Source: Pseudomonadales bacterium
GTDB lineage: Bacteria; Pseudomonadota; Gammaproteobacteria; Pseudomonadales; JAHRWD01
Direction: 5' to 3'
DNA: 60,189 nt
Assembly: GCA_016763075.1 (NCBI GenBank)
Contig: JAESUM010000046.1
Span: forward strand, 1-60,189
The position numbers were made by a program, and so were the translations under genes. A model generated the notes under the pieces. That model saw only the letters and a list, made by a program, of their open reading frames with translations, did no database searches and had not been told where the DNA came from. The number at the start of each line of letters is the position of its first letter. Positions within the stretch are counted from its first letter, which is position 1. Below, one piece after another: positions 19,916 to 28,732 of the stretch.

Positions 19916-20692
19916 TTAGGCGGGGATCTGTTCGTCAGACCTAAGCGATAAAACATCGCAGCCATCTTCAGTGACCAGCAACGTGTGCTCCCACTGGGCG
20001 GTAAGTTTGCGGTCTTTGGTGATCACGGTCCATTCGTCCGGTAGCAATTTAACGTGACGTTTACCGGCATTGAGCATGGGCTCAATGGTGAAGGTCATGC
20101 CCGGCTGCATTTCCATGCCCGTACCAGCTTTGCCGTAATGCAAAATTTGTGGCTCTTCGTGGAAAACCTCGCCCAAGCCGTGGCCGCAGTATTCACGAAC
20201 GATAGAAAAGTGGTTTGATTCAGCGTGCTTTTGAATGATCTCGCCGATATCGCCAAGGTGCGCGCCAGGCTTAACCACCGAAATACCTTTATATAAGCAT
20301 TCTTGGGTAATTCTGATCAGCCGCTCCGCCAAAATGCTGGGCTTGCCAACGCAAAACATCACACTGCTGTCACCGTGAAAACCATCCTTAATCGTGGTGA
20401 CATCAATATTGATGATATCGCCCTTTTTAAGAATTTTGGTGTCCGAAGGTATGCCGTGGCACACAACATGATTAACCGAAGTGCAGATCGATTTAGGGAA
20501 ACCGTTATAATTCAGCGGTGCAGGGATCGCTTTTTGAATATTGACCGTGTAGTCATGCGCAATGCGGTCAAGCTCACCGGTGCTAACCCCAGGCTGAACA
20601 TATTGCCCAATCATCTCTAAGGTTTCTGCCGCAAGCCGTGAGGCTACACGCATTTTTTCGATCTGCTCGGGGTTTTTTATCAGGTTGCTCAT
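19916..20692 (-). CDS. map: Methionine aminopeptidase, type I
   Basis: The 258 aa protein has the five metal ligands of MetAP: Asp in INIDVTTIKDGFHGDSS (two Asp), His in YCGHGLGEVFHEEP, Glu in FTIEPML and Glu in WTVITKDRKLTAQWEHT. It removes the initiator Met from nascent proteins. It is divergent from rpsB across a 431-bp gap, the arrangement found across gammaproteobacteria, and is probably co-transcribed with glnD. Confidence 0.97.
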   Translation of the reverse strand: MSNLIKNPEQIEKMRVASRLAAETLEMIGQYVQPGVSTGELDRIAHDYTVNIQKAIPAPLNYNGFPKSICTSVNHVVCHGIPSDTKILKKGDIINIDVTTIKDGFHGDSSVMFCVGKPSILAERLIRITQECLYKGISVVKPGAHLGDIGEIIQKHAESNHFSIVREYCGHGLGEVFHEEPQILHYGKAGTGMEMQPGMTFTIEPMLNAGKRHVKLLPDEWTVITKDRKLTAQWEHTLLVTEDGCDVLSLRSDEQIPA

Positions 20693-20937
20693 AAATTAGG
20701 TCTTATTAAAGGGTGTGGGTCTGAATATCTTTGCTTCCATTCTAGGCTGAACTGCCGAGAAAACTCGAGCCGTATTGTACCAGAATACGGTAGTTGTTCG
20801 TGATTTACCGATAGATCGAGTTATCGTGCCAAGTGTGGGGTTAGAGCGGTTTTCATGCCGTTACGAAGCGTCATTCAGAAGTTTTTGCGCAGATTGGGGT
20901 TGTTTCGCGGTGAATCGGCTAAAACAGGTCTTTAATA

Positions 20938-20966
20938 TTTAATTACGGCTCTATTTATGGTATAAA
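20938..20966 (+). promoter_or_regulatory. Probable rpsB promoter with GC-rich discriminator
   Basis: An extended -10 (TGG-TATAAA, hexamer 20961-20966) has a weak -35 (TTTAAT, 20938-20943) at 17 bp spacing. The bases just after the -10 are GCCCGCCC, a GC-rich discriminator of the kind found at stringently controlled rRNA and ribosomal-protein promoters. Transcription would start near 20973 and run through a leader of about 150 nt. Confidence 0.5.
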
Positions 20967-20971
20967 GCCCG

Positions 20972-21123
20972 CCCTTGAAGTCGCCTCGTTTGGCGGTGTT
21001 AAGGTAAATCAATGTCGCGTACTTATCGTCACGTCATCTTGGGTGCTTGATACAACTACTGTATCGGGTTGGATGATGGGGTTTGTACAAGATTTTAACC
21101 CTAATCAAAAATAGGAAATTCGC
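20972..21123 (+). ncRNA. Structured rpsB leader, probable S2 autoregulatory element (t44-like)
   Basis: The about 150-nt leader before rpsB holds a CGCC/GGCG hairpin (20982-20995) and an 8-bp stem (21046-21053 with 21061-21068, 7-nt loop). A GGGTT/AACCC pairing (21066-21070 with 21097-21101) overlaps the stem base and could form a pseudoknot. It ends with AACCCTAATCAAAA just before the start codon, which I recall as typical of the rpsB leader family. S2 repression through the leader is known in E. coli; here it is inferred from position and pairing. Confidence 0.55.
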
Positions 21124-21915
21124 ATGACTCAAGTAACCATGAAAGAGATGCTCCAGGCGGGCGTTCACTTTGGGCACCAGACCCGTTACTGGAACCCGAA
21201 AATGAAACCATACATTTTCGGTGCACGTAATAAGATTCACATCATCAACCTTGATCAAACAGTCCCCGCATTCAATGCAGTGCTGAATGAAATTAAGAAG
21301 ATGTCGCAAAAGAACAATAAGATTCTGATCGTTGGCACTAAGCGTGCGGCGAGCAAAACAGTTAAAGAGCAGGCGCTTCGTTGCGGCATGCCTTATGTAC
21401 ATCACCGCTGGTTGGGCGGCATGTTGACCAACTACAAAACGATCCGTGCTTCTATTCGCCGTTATAACGAACTACAAGTTCAAAGCGAAGACGGTACTTT
21501 TGAGCAGCTGACTAAGAAAGAGGCGCTGATGCGTACTCGTCAGATGGAAAAGCTCGAGAAGAGTATTGGTGGTATTAAAGATATGGGCGGCTTACCCGAT
21601 GCATTGTTTGTGGTAGATGTTGATCACGAAAGGATCGCAATCTCTGAAGCGAACAAGCTTGGAATCCCCGTTATTGGAATCGTTGATAGTAACAGTAACC
21701 CAGATGGCGTTGATTACGTTATTGCTGCGAACGACGATGCGATCCGAGCGATCCGATTGTACGTGACTGCGGTTGCCGATACGGTGATTGAAGGTCAGAC
21801 GGAAACGCAAACAGAAATGCAGAATGAGTTTGTTGAAGTCGCTACAGACGCAGAGAGTGAAGAAGCTCCTGCTGCAGTAGAAGAAAAAGAAGAGAAGAAA
21901 GACGCCGCACAATAG
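21124..21915 (+). CDS. rpsB: 30S ribosomal protein S2
   Basis: The 263 aa protein opens [20 protein letters not shown] and carries [13 protein letters not shown] and [12 protein letters not shown], all diagnostic of S2. It is about 20 residues longer than E. coli S2 because of an acidic Glu/Ala-rich C-terminal tail (about residues 225-263). S2 binds the small subunit late in assembly near S1. First gene of the rpsB-tsf-pyrH-frr run, preceded by a structured leader and followed by a hairpin. Confidence 0.98.
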   Translation: MTQVTMKEMLQAGVHFGHQTRYWNPKMKPYIFGARNKIHIINLDQTVPAFNAVLNEIKKMSQKNNKILIVGTKRAASKTVKEQALRCGMPYVHHRWLGGMLTNYKTIRASIRRYNELQVQSEDGTFEQLTKKEALMRTRQMEKLEKSIGGIKDMGGLPDALFVVDVDHERIAISEANKLGIPVIGIVDSNSNPDGVDYVIAANDDAIRAIRLYVTAVADTVIEGQTETQTEMQNEFVEVATDAESEEAPAAVEEKEEKKDAAQ

Positions 21916-21924
21916 GTAGTTATG

Positions 21925-21954
21925 GGGCCACTGATGTTTGTTCGTCAGTGGCCC
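21925..21954 (+). terminator. Hairpin between rpsB and tsf, probable attenuator
   Basis: A perfect 10-bp stem (GGGCCACTGA at 21925-21934, TCAGTGGCCC at 21945-21954) has a 10-nt loop and is followed only by TTATTG. The weak T-tract fits partial termination, which would set the S2 to EF-Ts ratio; rpsB-tsf attenuation of this kind is known in E. coli. Confidence 0.65.
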
Positions 21955-22046
21955 TTATTGCGTTTTGGGCAAGCAGATATTTTAAATTCCTTACGCGTAG
22001 CACCAAACTTGGTCTGCGGTAATTGAGAACAGTTTGGAGCACAGAA

Positions 22047-22919
22047 ATGGCTAAAATTTCAGCAGCAACAGTTAAAGAACTGCGTGATCGTACCGGCCTC
22101 GGCATGATGGATTGCAAAAAAGCATTGGTTGCCGCAGAGGGTGATATTGAGCAAGCTATCGAAGATTTACGCAAATCAAGCGGCATGAAGGCAGCTAAGA
22201 AAGCAGGCCGAGTGGCTGCTGAAGGCGTGGTCGCGACTAAGTTATCTGACGATGGTAGCTTTGGCATCATGGTTGAAGTGAACAGCGAAACAGATTTTGC
22301 TGCTCGTGATGACAACTTCCTTGGTTTCGTTTCAGTGGTTACTGATCAGGTTTTTGATGCTAAAGATTCAAATGTTGAGAAGTTGTTAGAAGCTGGCCTT
22401 GAAGGAACACGTGAAGCGTTGGTTCAAAAAATTGGCGAGAATATCAGTGTTCGCCGTGCAGAAGTTAGAACAGCTGAGGGTGGCGTGGTTGGAAGTTACG
22501 TACACGGCAACTCACGTATTGCGGTATTGGTTGAGCTAAAGGGCGGAGACGTTGAGCTGGCTAAAAACATTGCAATGCATGTTGCGGCAATCAATCCAGC
22601 GGTTGTTAGCCCAGATCAAATGGACAAAGAGCAAGTGGCTAAAGAGCGCGATATCTTTTCTGCTCAAGCAGCTGAAAGCGGCAAGCCACCAGAAATCGTC
22701 GAGAAAATGGTTGAAGGGCGTATCCGTAAGTTTTTGGCTGAAGTAAGCCTGACTGAGCAGCCGTTTGTTAAAGACCCGGATGTTAAAGTTGGAAAACTAC
22801 TCAAAGATGCTGGCGCTTCTGTAGTTTCTTTTGTTCGCTATGAAGTGGGCGAAGGGATCGAAAAAGAAGAGATTGATTTCGCAGAAGAAGTTGCAGCACA
22901 AGTAGGCGCGTCTAGCTAA
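22047..22919 (+). CDS. tsf: Translation elongation factor Ts
   Basis: The 290 aa protein starts [17 protein letters not shown] and has the [14 protein letters not shown] core that contacts EF-Tu, plus the C-terminal coiled region. It is the guanine nucleotide exchange factor for EF-Tu. A longer open frame begins at 22023, but the family start and a GGAG seven bases upstream favour ATG 22047. Second gene of the rpsB operon. Confidence 0.97.
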   Translation: MAKISAATVKELRDRTGLGMMDCKKALVAAEGDIEQAIEDLRKSSGMKAAKKAGRVAAEGVVATKLSDDGSFGIMVEVNSETDFAARDDNFLGFVSVVTDQVFDAKDSNVEKLLEAGLEGTREALVQKIGENISVRRAEVRTAEGGVVGSYVHGNSRIAVLVELKGGDVELAKNIAMHVAAINPAVVSPDQMDKEQVAKERDIFSAQAAESGKPPEIVEKMVEGRIRKFLAEVSLTEQPFVKDPDVKVGKLLKDAGASVVSFVRYEVGEGIEKEEIDFAEEVAAQVGASS

Positions 22920-22992
22920 AGCACTCGGTAATAGTTGATAACTGACTAAGAAATTGCATACGAATATTAACGCTCACTCAGGAAATCTGGAT

Positions 22993-23712
22993 ATGTCTAA
23001 GCCCGAACATCGCTATAAGAGAGTACTGCTGAAGCTCAGTGGAGAAGCGCTCGTTGGCGGTGAACGTTTTGGGATAGATCCAAAAGTACTCGATCAAATG
23101 GCTCTGGAAATAGGCCAGCTGATTGGTATTGGTGTTCAGGTGGGTGTTGTTATTGGTGGCGGTAATTTGTTTCGTGGGGCTGCTTTGCAAGAAGCTGGCC
23201 TCGACCGGGTTACCGGCGACCACATGGGTATGTTAGCAACGGTTATGAACGGTTTGGCGTTTCGTGACGCACTTGAGCGCTCCGGTATTCCTAGCCGTGT
23301 AATGTCCGCTATTCCGATGAGTGGTGTGGTGGATCATTACGATCGTAGAAATGCGATGCGATTTTTAGACAGCGGCGATGTTGTCATATTTACTGCCGGA
23401 ATCGGTAGCCCATTTTTCACTACAGACACCGCAGCGTGTTTGCGCGGTATTGAAATAGGCGCTGATATTGTACTCAAAGCGACCAAAGTGGATGGCGTGT
23501 ACGACAAAGATCCAATGAGAAATGACGACGCCAAGATGTTTCAGAACCTGACTTATGATCAGGTGCTAGCGCAGAAGCTAGGTGTGATGGACCTTACGGC
23601 GATCTGCTTATGCCAGGATAATAAGCTTCCGCTGAGAGTGTTCAAAATGGACAAACCCGGTGCGCTGTTAAATATTATTCGTGGTGCAGACGAAGGTACA
23701 TTGATTAGTTGA
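22993..23712 (+). CDS. pyrH: UMP kinase
   Basis: 239 aa, the normal length. [14 protein letters not shown] near residue 9 and GGGNLFRG near residue 57 bind nucleotide and phosphate, and GTGSPFF-like [13 protein letters not shown] lies near residue 136. It belongs to the amino-acid kinase fold and phosphorylates UMP to UDP. An open frame extends upstream to 22954, but ATG 22993 has AGGA in front and matches the family start. It sits between tsf and frr. Confidence 0.97.
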   Translation: MSKPEHRYKRVLLKLSGEALVGGERFGIDPKVLDQMALEIGQLIGIGVQVGVVIGGGNLFRGAALQEAGLDRVTGDHMGMLATVMNGLAFRDALERSGIPSRVMSAIPMSGVVDHYDRRNAMRFLDSGDVVIFTAGIGSPFFTTDTAACLRGIEIGADIVLKATKVDGVYDKDPMRNDDAKMFQNLTYDQVLAQKLGVMDLTAICLCQDNKLPLRVFKMDKPGALLNIIRGADEGTLIS

Positions 23713-23789
23713 ATACGGGTTAATCGAACGCGAATTCGTACTAGAACGCACATTCGACGTAAGAATAATCGGTTTTGGAGATTAGGAAG

Positions 23790-24347
23790 ATGATTAACGA
23801 AATTAAGAAGGATGCGGAAGAACGGATGCAAAAAAGCCTGGTCGCGTTAGGCACTGCATTTAACAAAATTCGTACCGGTAGAGCCCACCCCAGTATTCTT
23901 GATTCAGTGATGGTTTCCTATTATGGGGCCGATACTCCACTTTCACAGGTAGCCAACATCTCTGTTGAAAACGGCCGTACATTAGCTGTTTCGCCATGGG
24001 AAAAGCCAATGATCCCAGAAGTAGAAAAAGCGATCATGTCGTCGGACTTGGGTTTAAACCCCGTAACCACCGGCGAGCTGATCCGAGTGCCTATGCCACC
24101 TCTGACCGAGGAAACACGTAAAAACTATTTGCGTCAGGCTAAAAAAGAAGCTGAAAACAGCCGCATTGCTGTTCGAAATATTCGACGCGATGCCAACGGC
24201 GACATCAAAGATTTACTCAAAGATAAAGACATCAGCGAAGACGAAGAACGCTCTGGCCAGGATGCTATTCAAAAACTAACTGATCGCTACGTTTCCGAGA
24301 TTGAAGCAGCTCTTGAGAAAAAAGAAGCGGATCTGATGGTTATCTAG
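23790..24347 (+). CDS. frr: Ribosome recycling factor
   Basis: 185 aa, as in E. coli. It starts [17 protein letters not shown], and has [13 protein letters not shown] and [16 protein letters not shown] at the family positions. With EF-G it splits post-termination ribosomes. The start at 23790 follows a purine-rich Shine-Dalgarno (GGAG, AGGAAG) and matches the family N-terminus. Confidence 0.97.
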   Translation: MINEIKKDAEERMQKSLVALGTAFNKIRTGRAHPSILDSVMVSYYGADTPLSQVANISVENGRTLAVSPWEKPMIPEVEKAIMSSDLGLNPVTTGELIRVPMPPLTEETRKNYLRQAKKEAENSRIAVRNIRRDANGDIKDLLKDKDISEDEERSGQDAIQKLTDRYVSEIEAALEKKEADLMVI

Positions 24348-24366
24348 TTCTGTTCAGGACAGTGAT

Positions 24367-25125
24367 ATGAGCAGCATACCGTCGAGAGAAGAATTTAAAA
24401 AACAGCGTACATTGCCGCGCCACGTGGCGATTGTAATGGATGGCAATAGCCGCTGGGCTACTGCGAACCGTAAGTCGGTTCGTGCTGGCCATAAAGCCGG
24501 TGTTGATGCTGTACGCGAGCTGATTGAATGTTGCCCAAAATACGATATAGAAGTACTGACGTTGTTTGCTTTCAGTACGGAAAATTGGCAACGTCCGGCC
24601 CGCGAAGTTAAAACCCTACTGGCTCTATTGTCATGGGCTTTGCGCGCAGAAACACCCCGTCTAAACAAAAATAATGTTCGTTTAAAGATTATCGGTAACC
24701 GCGATAATTTCCCGCCGCGCGTGATTGCCCGAATTGAAGAAGCAGAGCGCCTCACCGCAGGTAATACCGCTTGGACGCTGGTTGTGGCGGTTGACTACGG
24801 TGGCCGCTGGGATCTTTCGCAGGCGACCAAGCAGATTGCCCTGGACTTGGCATCGAACAAAATTTCTGAACAACAAATCACGCCTGAGTTGATCGGCCAA
24901 TATACTTGCTTGTCGGATATGCCAGACCCTGATCTGTGCATTCGCACCGCAGGCGACCACCGTATCAGTAATTTTATGCTGTGGCAGTTTGCTTATACCG
25001 AGCTTTATTTTACTGATCTTTTTTGGCCCGACTTTGATGAACAAGCGTTTAAAGCCGCACTCTATGAGTTTGCCAGCCGCCAACGGCGTTTCGGTAAACG
25101 CGATGATGACACTTCTAATGAGTGA
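24367..25125 (+). CDS. uppS: Undecaprenyl diphosphate synthase
   Basis: The 252 aa cis-prenyltransferase has VAIVMDGNSRWA near residue 19 with the catalytic Asp, GHKAGVDAVRE, TLFAFSTENWQRP, and the C-terminal PDLCIRTAGDHRISNFMLWQ. It makes the C55 lipid carrier for peptidoglycan and O-antigen. It starts 20 bp after frr and runs directly into cdsA. Confidence 0.97.
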   Translation: MSSIPSREEFKKQRTLPRHVAIVMDGNSRWATANRKSVRAGHKAGVDAVRELIECCPKYDIEVLTLFAFSTENWQRPAREVKTLLALLSWALRAETPRLNKNNVRLKIIGNRDNFPPRVIARIEEAERLTAGNTAWTLVVAVDYGGRWDLSQATKQIALDLASNKISEQQITPELIGQYTCLSDMPDPDLCIRTAGDHRISNFMLWQFAYTELYFTDLFWPDFDEQAFKAALYEFASRQRRFGKRDDDTSNE

Positions 25126-25131
25126 CCAACC

Positions 25132-25950
25132 TTGTTAAAACAGCGCGTAATTACCGGAATTATCATGGCTTTGGTGGTGGTTGCTGCGCTCGTTAAGTTG
25201 GATGGGTTTTGGTTTGCACTCGCTTGCGGCGCAGTAATGAGCGTAGCTGCAGTCGAATGGGCAAATTTGGCCGGTTTAGATAAACTTGCTGCACGGTGGG
25301 CTTTTGGTGCTTTCTTTGCATTAACGCTGATTGCCATTGAGTACTTCCTTTCTGACAATCTAATAGCTATACAGCAAATACTTGGCGTAGCGGTTGCGTG
25401 GTGGTTGTTAGCCTGTTTTCTGGTGTTACGTTTCCCTGCAAATAAAGAACTGTGGGCTGGCTGCATACTGCGTTTAGGCATTGGTGTGGTCGTATTGGCC
25501 GCAACCTGGCTTAGTTTGGTTGACCTGCAACAACGCAGTATTGGCTTGGTGTTTTTTGCCATTGCTCTTATCGCCTTTGCCGATATTGGCGCTTATTTCA
25601 CTGGCCGTACTCTTGGTCGTCGCAAGTTGGCACCACAAATTAGCCCGGGGAAAACTTGGGAAGGGCTGTTCGGCGGAGCAGTGGCTAGCATGGCGCTTTC
25701 ACTGGGCACGGGATTGTTGTTTGGCGTGCCTATGTTGCACATAACCATATTGCTTGGTGTTACCGTTGTGGTTGTGATTTTCTCCGTTGTTGGGGATCTC
25801 ACCGTTAGCATGCTTAAGCGCGACCGTGGGCTAGAAGATTGCGGCAATATACTTCCCGGTCACGGTGGGTTGATGGACCGATTAGATAGCATTTGCGCAG
25901 CTATTCCTCTTATCGGATTTTTGATGACTTTTAGCGACTGGGGTCTCTAA
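25132..25950 (+). CDS. cdsA: Phosphatidate cytidylyltransferase (CDP-diglyceride synthetase)
   Basis: 272 aa with about eight membrane segments. The C-terminal CdsA signature runs SMLKRDRGLEDCGNILPGHG then GLMDRLDS near residue 230; one position that is normally Lys (the K of KD) is Glu here. It makes CDP-diacylglycerol from phosphatidate and CTP. The start is TTG (MLKQRVITG), 6 bp after the uppS stop, with no strong Shine-Dalgarno; this fits translational coupling to uppS. Confidence 0.94.
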   Translation: MLKQRVITGIIMALVVVAALVKLDGFWFALACGAVMSVAAVEWANLAGLDKLAARWAFGAFFALTLIAIEYFLSDNLIAIQQILGVAVAWWLLACFLVLRFPANKELWAGCILRLGIGVVVLAATWLSLVDLQQRSIGLVFFAIALIAFADIGAYFTGRTLGRRKLAPQISPGKTWEGLFGGAVASMALSLGTGLLFGVPMLHITILLGVTVVVVIFSVVGDLTVSMLKRDRGLEDCGNILPGHGGLMDRLDSICAAIPLIGFLMTFSDWGL

Positions 25951-25951
25951 C

Positions 25952-27148
25952 GTGAGCCCGCAGGCAGTTACGATTCTTGGCTCTACTGGCTCAATTGGCA
26001 AAAGCACGCTTGATGTTATCAAGCAGCATCCGCAGCGTTTCAGTGTGTTTGCTATTACCGCAAACACCCAGGTAGAGCTATTGCTCGAACAAATCACGCT
26101 CTTTTCTCCCCGTTACGCGGTTATGGCATCAACCCGTTGCGCCGAACAGCTTGATAAAAATGTGCGTGAATTAGGGCTTGAAACCCAAGTGTTGGCAGGC
26201 GCAGATGGCTTGGCAACGGTATCGTCACACGATGCTGTTGACGTGGTCATGGCGGCCATCGTTGGTGCTGCTGGGTTGTTGCCAACTCTGGCTGCTGCCA
26301 AAGCAGGAAAGAAAATACTGCTGGCAAATAAAGAAGCCTTGGTAATGGCCGGCCAACTGTTTATGGACACAGTTCGTGATCATGACGCTGAGTTACTACC
26401 AATAGACAGCGAGCACAATGCGGTTTTTCAGTGTATTCACGGCAGCCGTAGCGATTCGTTATCTGACTTGGGTATCAATAAAATCACCCTGACGGCCTCC
26501 GGTGGTCCGTTCCGACAAACTCCTATTGCTCAGCTGCGTGATGTAACCCCAGAAATGGCTTGTGCGCACCCGAACTGGTCAATGGGCCGAAAAATATCGG
26601 TGGATTCAGCCTCGATGCTCAATAAGGGCCTTGAGCTGATAGAAGCCTGTTGGCTTTTTTCAGCGTCTCCTGAGCAAGTTGATACGGTCATACACCCTCA
26701 AAGCATTGTCCACGCATTGGTCAGTTATATAGACGGATCGGTTCTGGCCCACCTTGGTAACCCCGACATGCGCGTGCCTATTGCCGCTGCTATGTCATGG
26801 CCTAAACGTATTACTTCGGGTGTGAAATCGTTAGATTTGGTTGAGCTGGCTCAGCTTGATTTTAGCAAGCCAGACTTGGAGCGTTTCCCCTGTTTACAGC
26901 TTTCAATGGATGCCATGACAGCTGGTGGCGTAGCGACTGTAGTACTCAACGCAGCGAATGAAGTCGCTGTTGAAGCCTTTCTTCAAAAGAAAATTAGATT
27001 CACAGATATACCCATATTGCTCGAAGAGCTGCTGGGTAAATCAGTAAATAAAAACCTAGCAAGCATTGGCGCGGTGCTTGAACAAGACCAACTTGCCAGA
27101 GCCGCGGCGCAGCAATGGGTGTTTGATCGCTCCGGAGCAGGGTTGTGA
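25952..27148 (+). CDS. dxr: 1-deoxy-D-xylulose 5-phosphate reductoisomerase
   Basis: The 398 aa protein begins VTILGSTGSIGKSTLDVI (NADPH site), with ANKEALVMAG, the metal-binding PIDSEHNAVFQCI, and ASGGPFRQTP. It makes MEP, the first committed step of the non-mevalonate isoprenoid route that supplies UppS. Start codon GTG, one base after the cdsA stop. A 135-bp gap follows before rseP. Confidence 0.97.
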   Translation: MSPQAVTILGSTGSIGKSTLDVIKQHPQRFSVFAITANTQVELLLEQITLFSPRYAVMASTRCAEQLDKNVRELGLETQVLAGADGLATVSSHDAVDVVMAAIVGAAGLLPTLAAAKAGKKILLANKEALVMAGQLFMDTVRDHDAELLPIDSEHNAVFQCIHGSRSDSLSDLGINKITLTASGGPFRQTPIAQLRDVTPEMACAHPNWSMGRKISVDSASMLNKGLELIEACWLFSASPEQVDTVIHPQSIVHALVSYIDGSVLAHLGNPDMRVPIAAAMSWPKRITSGVKSLDLVELAQLDFSKPDLERFPCLQLSMDAMTAGGVATVVLNAANEVAVEAFLQKKIRFTDIPILLEELLGKSVNKNLASIGAVLEQDQLARAAAQQWVFDRSGAGL

Positions 27149-27283
27149 TACTGGTAACTGGCAGCTCGTCGTCGGTCATAATCGAGCCTTCACAGGCAGT
27201 CACAGTCTTAAACTGCTTAGCGCGTTCAATAGCAGCGTATTGTCTAAAAACGAACTCAATAATCACGAGGCACGCCTAACGTA

Positions 27284-28639
27284 ATGGATATTCTGTTTTC
27301 CGTATTTAGCCTTGTTTTGACGTTAAGCATCATCGTAACGATCCATGAATTTGGCCATTTCTATTTCGCGCGCCGTTATGGGGTGATGGTAAAGCGGTTT
27401 TCAATTGGTTTTGGGAATCCAATTTTTTCACGTACCGATAAAAAAGGTACTGAATTTAGCATTGCCGCCATTCCCCTTGGTGGTTATGTCAGCATGCTCG
27501 ATACGCGGGTAGAAGATGTTCCAGAAGAACTGCTACCTCAGACGTTCAATAACAAGCCGGTTTGGCAGAAAATGGTCATCGTTGCTGCAGGGCCAGCGGC
27601 TAATTTTCTATTGGCCATATTGGTGTACTGGTTTTTATTCGTACTTGGGGTTTCGTCTGTAATCCCAGTTGTTGGCGAGTTAAATGCAGAGTCGCCGGCG
27701 TACCAAGCCGGCGTTAGGTCTAATCAAGAGCTTGTTTCTGTTGATGGTAATGGCACCAATAGCTGGCAAGAAATCTATATCCAGTTGTTGTCTCGTATGG
27801 GTGAAACTGGAAGCTTGAAGTTGGAGCTTCGTGAGCTTGATACTCAAACCGTACATTTAGTAGATATCCCAATTACCAAATGGATGTCTGAACAAGATAA
27901 ACCTGCGCCGCTAAAATCTTTGGGTATTCGGCCTTATTATCCGGAGATCCCCGCAATCATTGGTGTTGTTTCTGGTGATGGGCGCGCCGCACAAGCGGGT
28001 TTGGAGAGTGCAGACCATGTAATAGCTATCGATGGTGTACCTGTTGAAGATTGGCAGGCGATGGTTGAGGTGGTGCGTCACCAAGCGAATACCCCGTTGT
28101 TATTCAAAGTTAACCGCAATGATCAAACGATAACTATTGAAGTGACGCCCGCTAACAAACTACTGGAAGATGGCAGTTCAATTGGCTATTTAGGTGTTGG
28201 AGTTCAAGCCGTTAACTGGCCTGATTCTCTCAAACGAAACATACAATATTCTGTGATTTCAGCTTGGGTTCCTGCGGTAAGCAAGACATGGCAAATGACT
28301 CGGCTAACCTTCGACTCTTTTGGTAAGATGCTGAGCGGCTTGGTTTCTGTTAAGAATCTGGGTGGCCCCATAAGTATTGCTAAGATGGCCAGTAGCAACC
28401 TTGAGTCGGGTTTTCATGCGTTTCTTGGTTTTATCGCATATTTCAGTATTAGTCTTGGTATCCTGAATTTACTACCAATACCGGTGCTTGATGGCGGCCA
28501 TCTGTTCTTTTATACCATCGAGTTGATAACCGGCAAACCAGTACCGGAAAAGCTCCAAATGGTGGCTTACCGAGTGGGTATAATTTTGATTGGCGCATTG
28601 ATGTTCACGGCTATCTACAATGACTTAGCGCAGCTATAA
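27284..28639 (+). CDS. rseP: Site-2 intramembrane metalloprotease RseP
   Basis: The 451 aa protein has zinc-binding HEFGH near residue 22 in the first membrane helix, and the second metal motif NLLPIPVLDGGH near residue 397. Two PDZ domains lie between (about residues 125-205 and 220-300). RseP cleaves anti-sigma factor RseA after DegS and also clears signal-peptide remnants. It sits directly before bamA, so outer-membrane assembly and its stress response are encoded together. Confidence 0.97.
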   Translation: MDILFSVFSLVLTLSIIVTIHEFGHFYFARRYGVMVKRFSIGFGNPIFSRTDKKGTEFSIAAIPLGGYVSMLDTRVEDVPEELLPQTFNNKPVWQKMVIVAAGPAANFLLAILVYWFLFVLGVSSVIPVVGELNAESPAYQAGVRSNQELVSVDGNGTNSWQEIYIQLLSRMGETGSLKLELRELDTQTVHLVDIPITKWMSEQDKPAPLKSLGIRPYYPEIPAIIGVVSGDGRAAQAGLESADHVIAIDGVPVEDWQAMVEVVRHQANTPLLFKVNRNDQTITIEVTPANKLLEDGSSIGYLGVGVQAVNWPDSLKRNIQYSVISAWVPAVSKTWQMTRLTFDSFGKMLSGLVSVKNLGGPISIAKMASSNLESGFHAFLGFIAYFSISLGILNLLPIPVLDGGHLFFYTIELITGKPVPEKLQMVAYRVGIILIGALMFTAIYNDLAQL

Positions 28640-28732
28640 ATATTTGTAAGCAAGAAGTTTGGTTGGTATTAAGAATAAAGTTTGCAGCTCGATTGAAGCT
28701 ACATAAACAATAAATTCTCGTAGTAATTTTAA

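Noticed and set aside
28640-28732. Sigma-E promoter before bamA
   Set aside because: No GAACTT-type -35 with a matching -10 is visible, unlike in E. coli.
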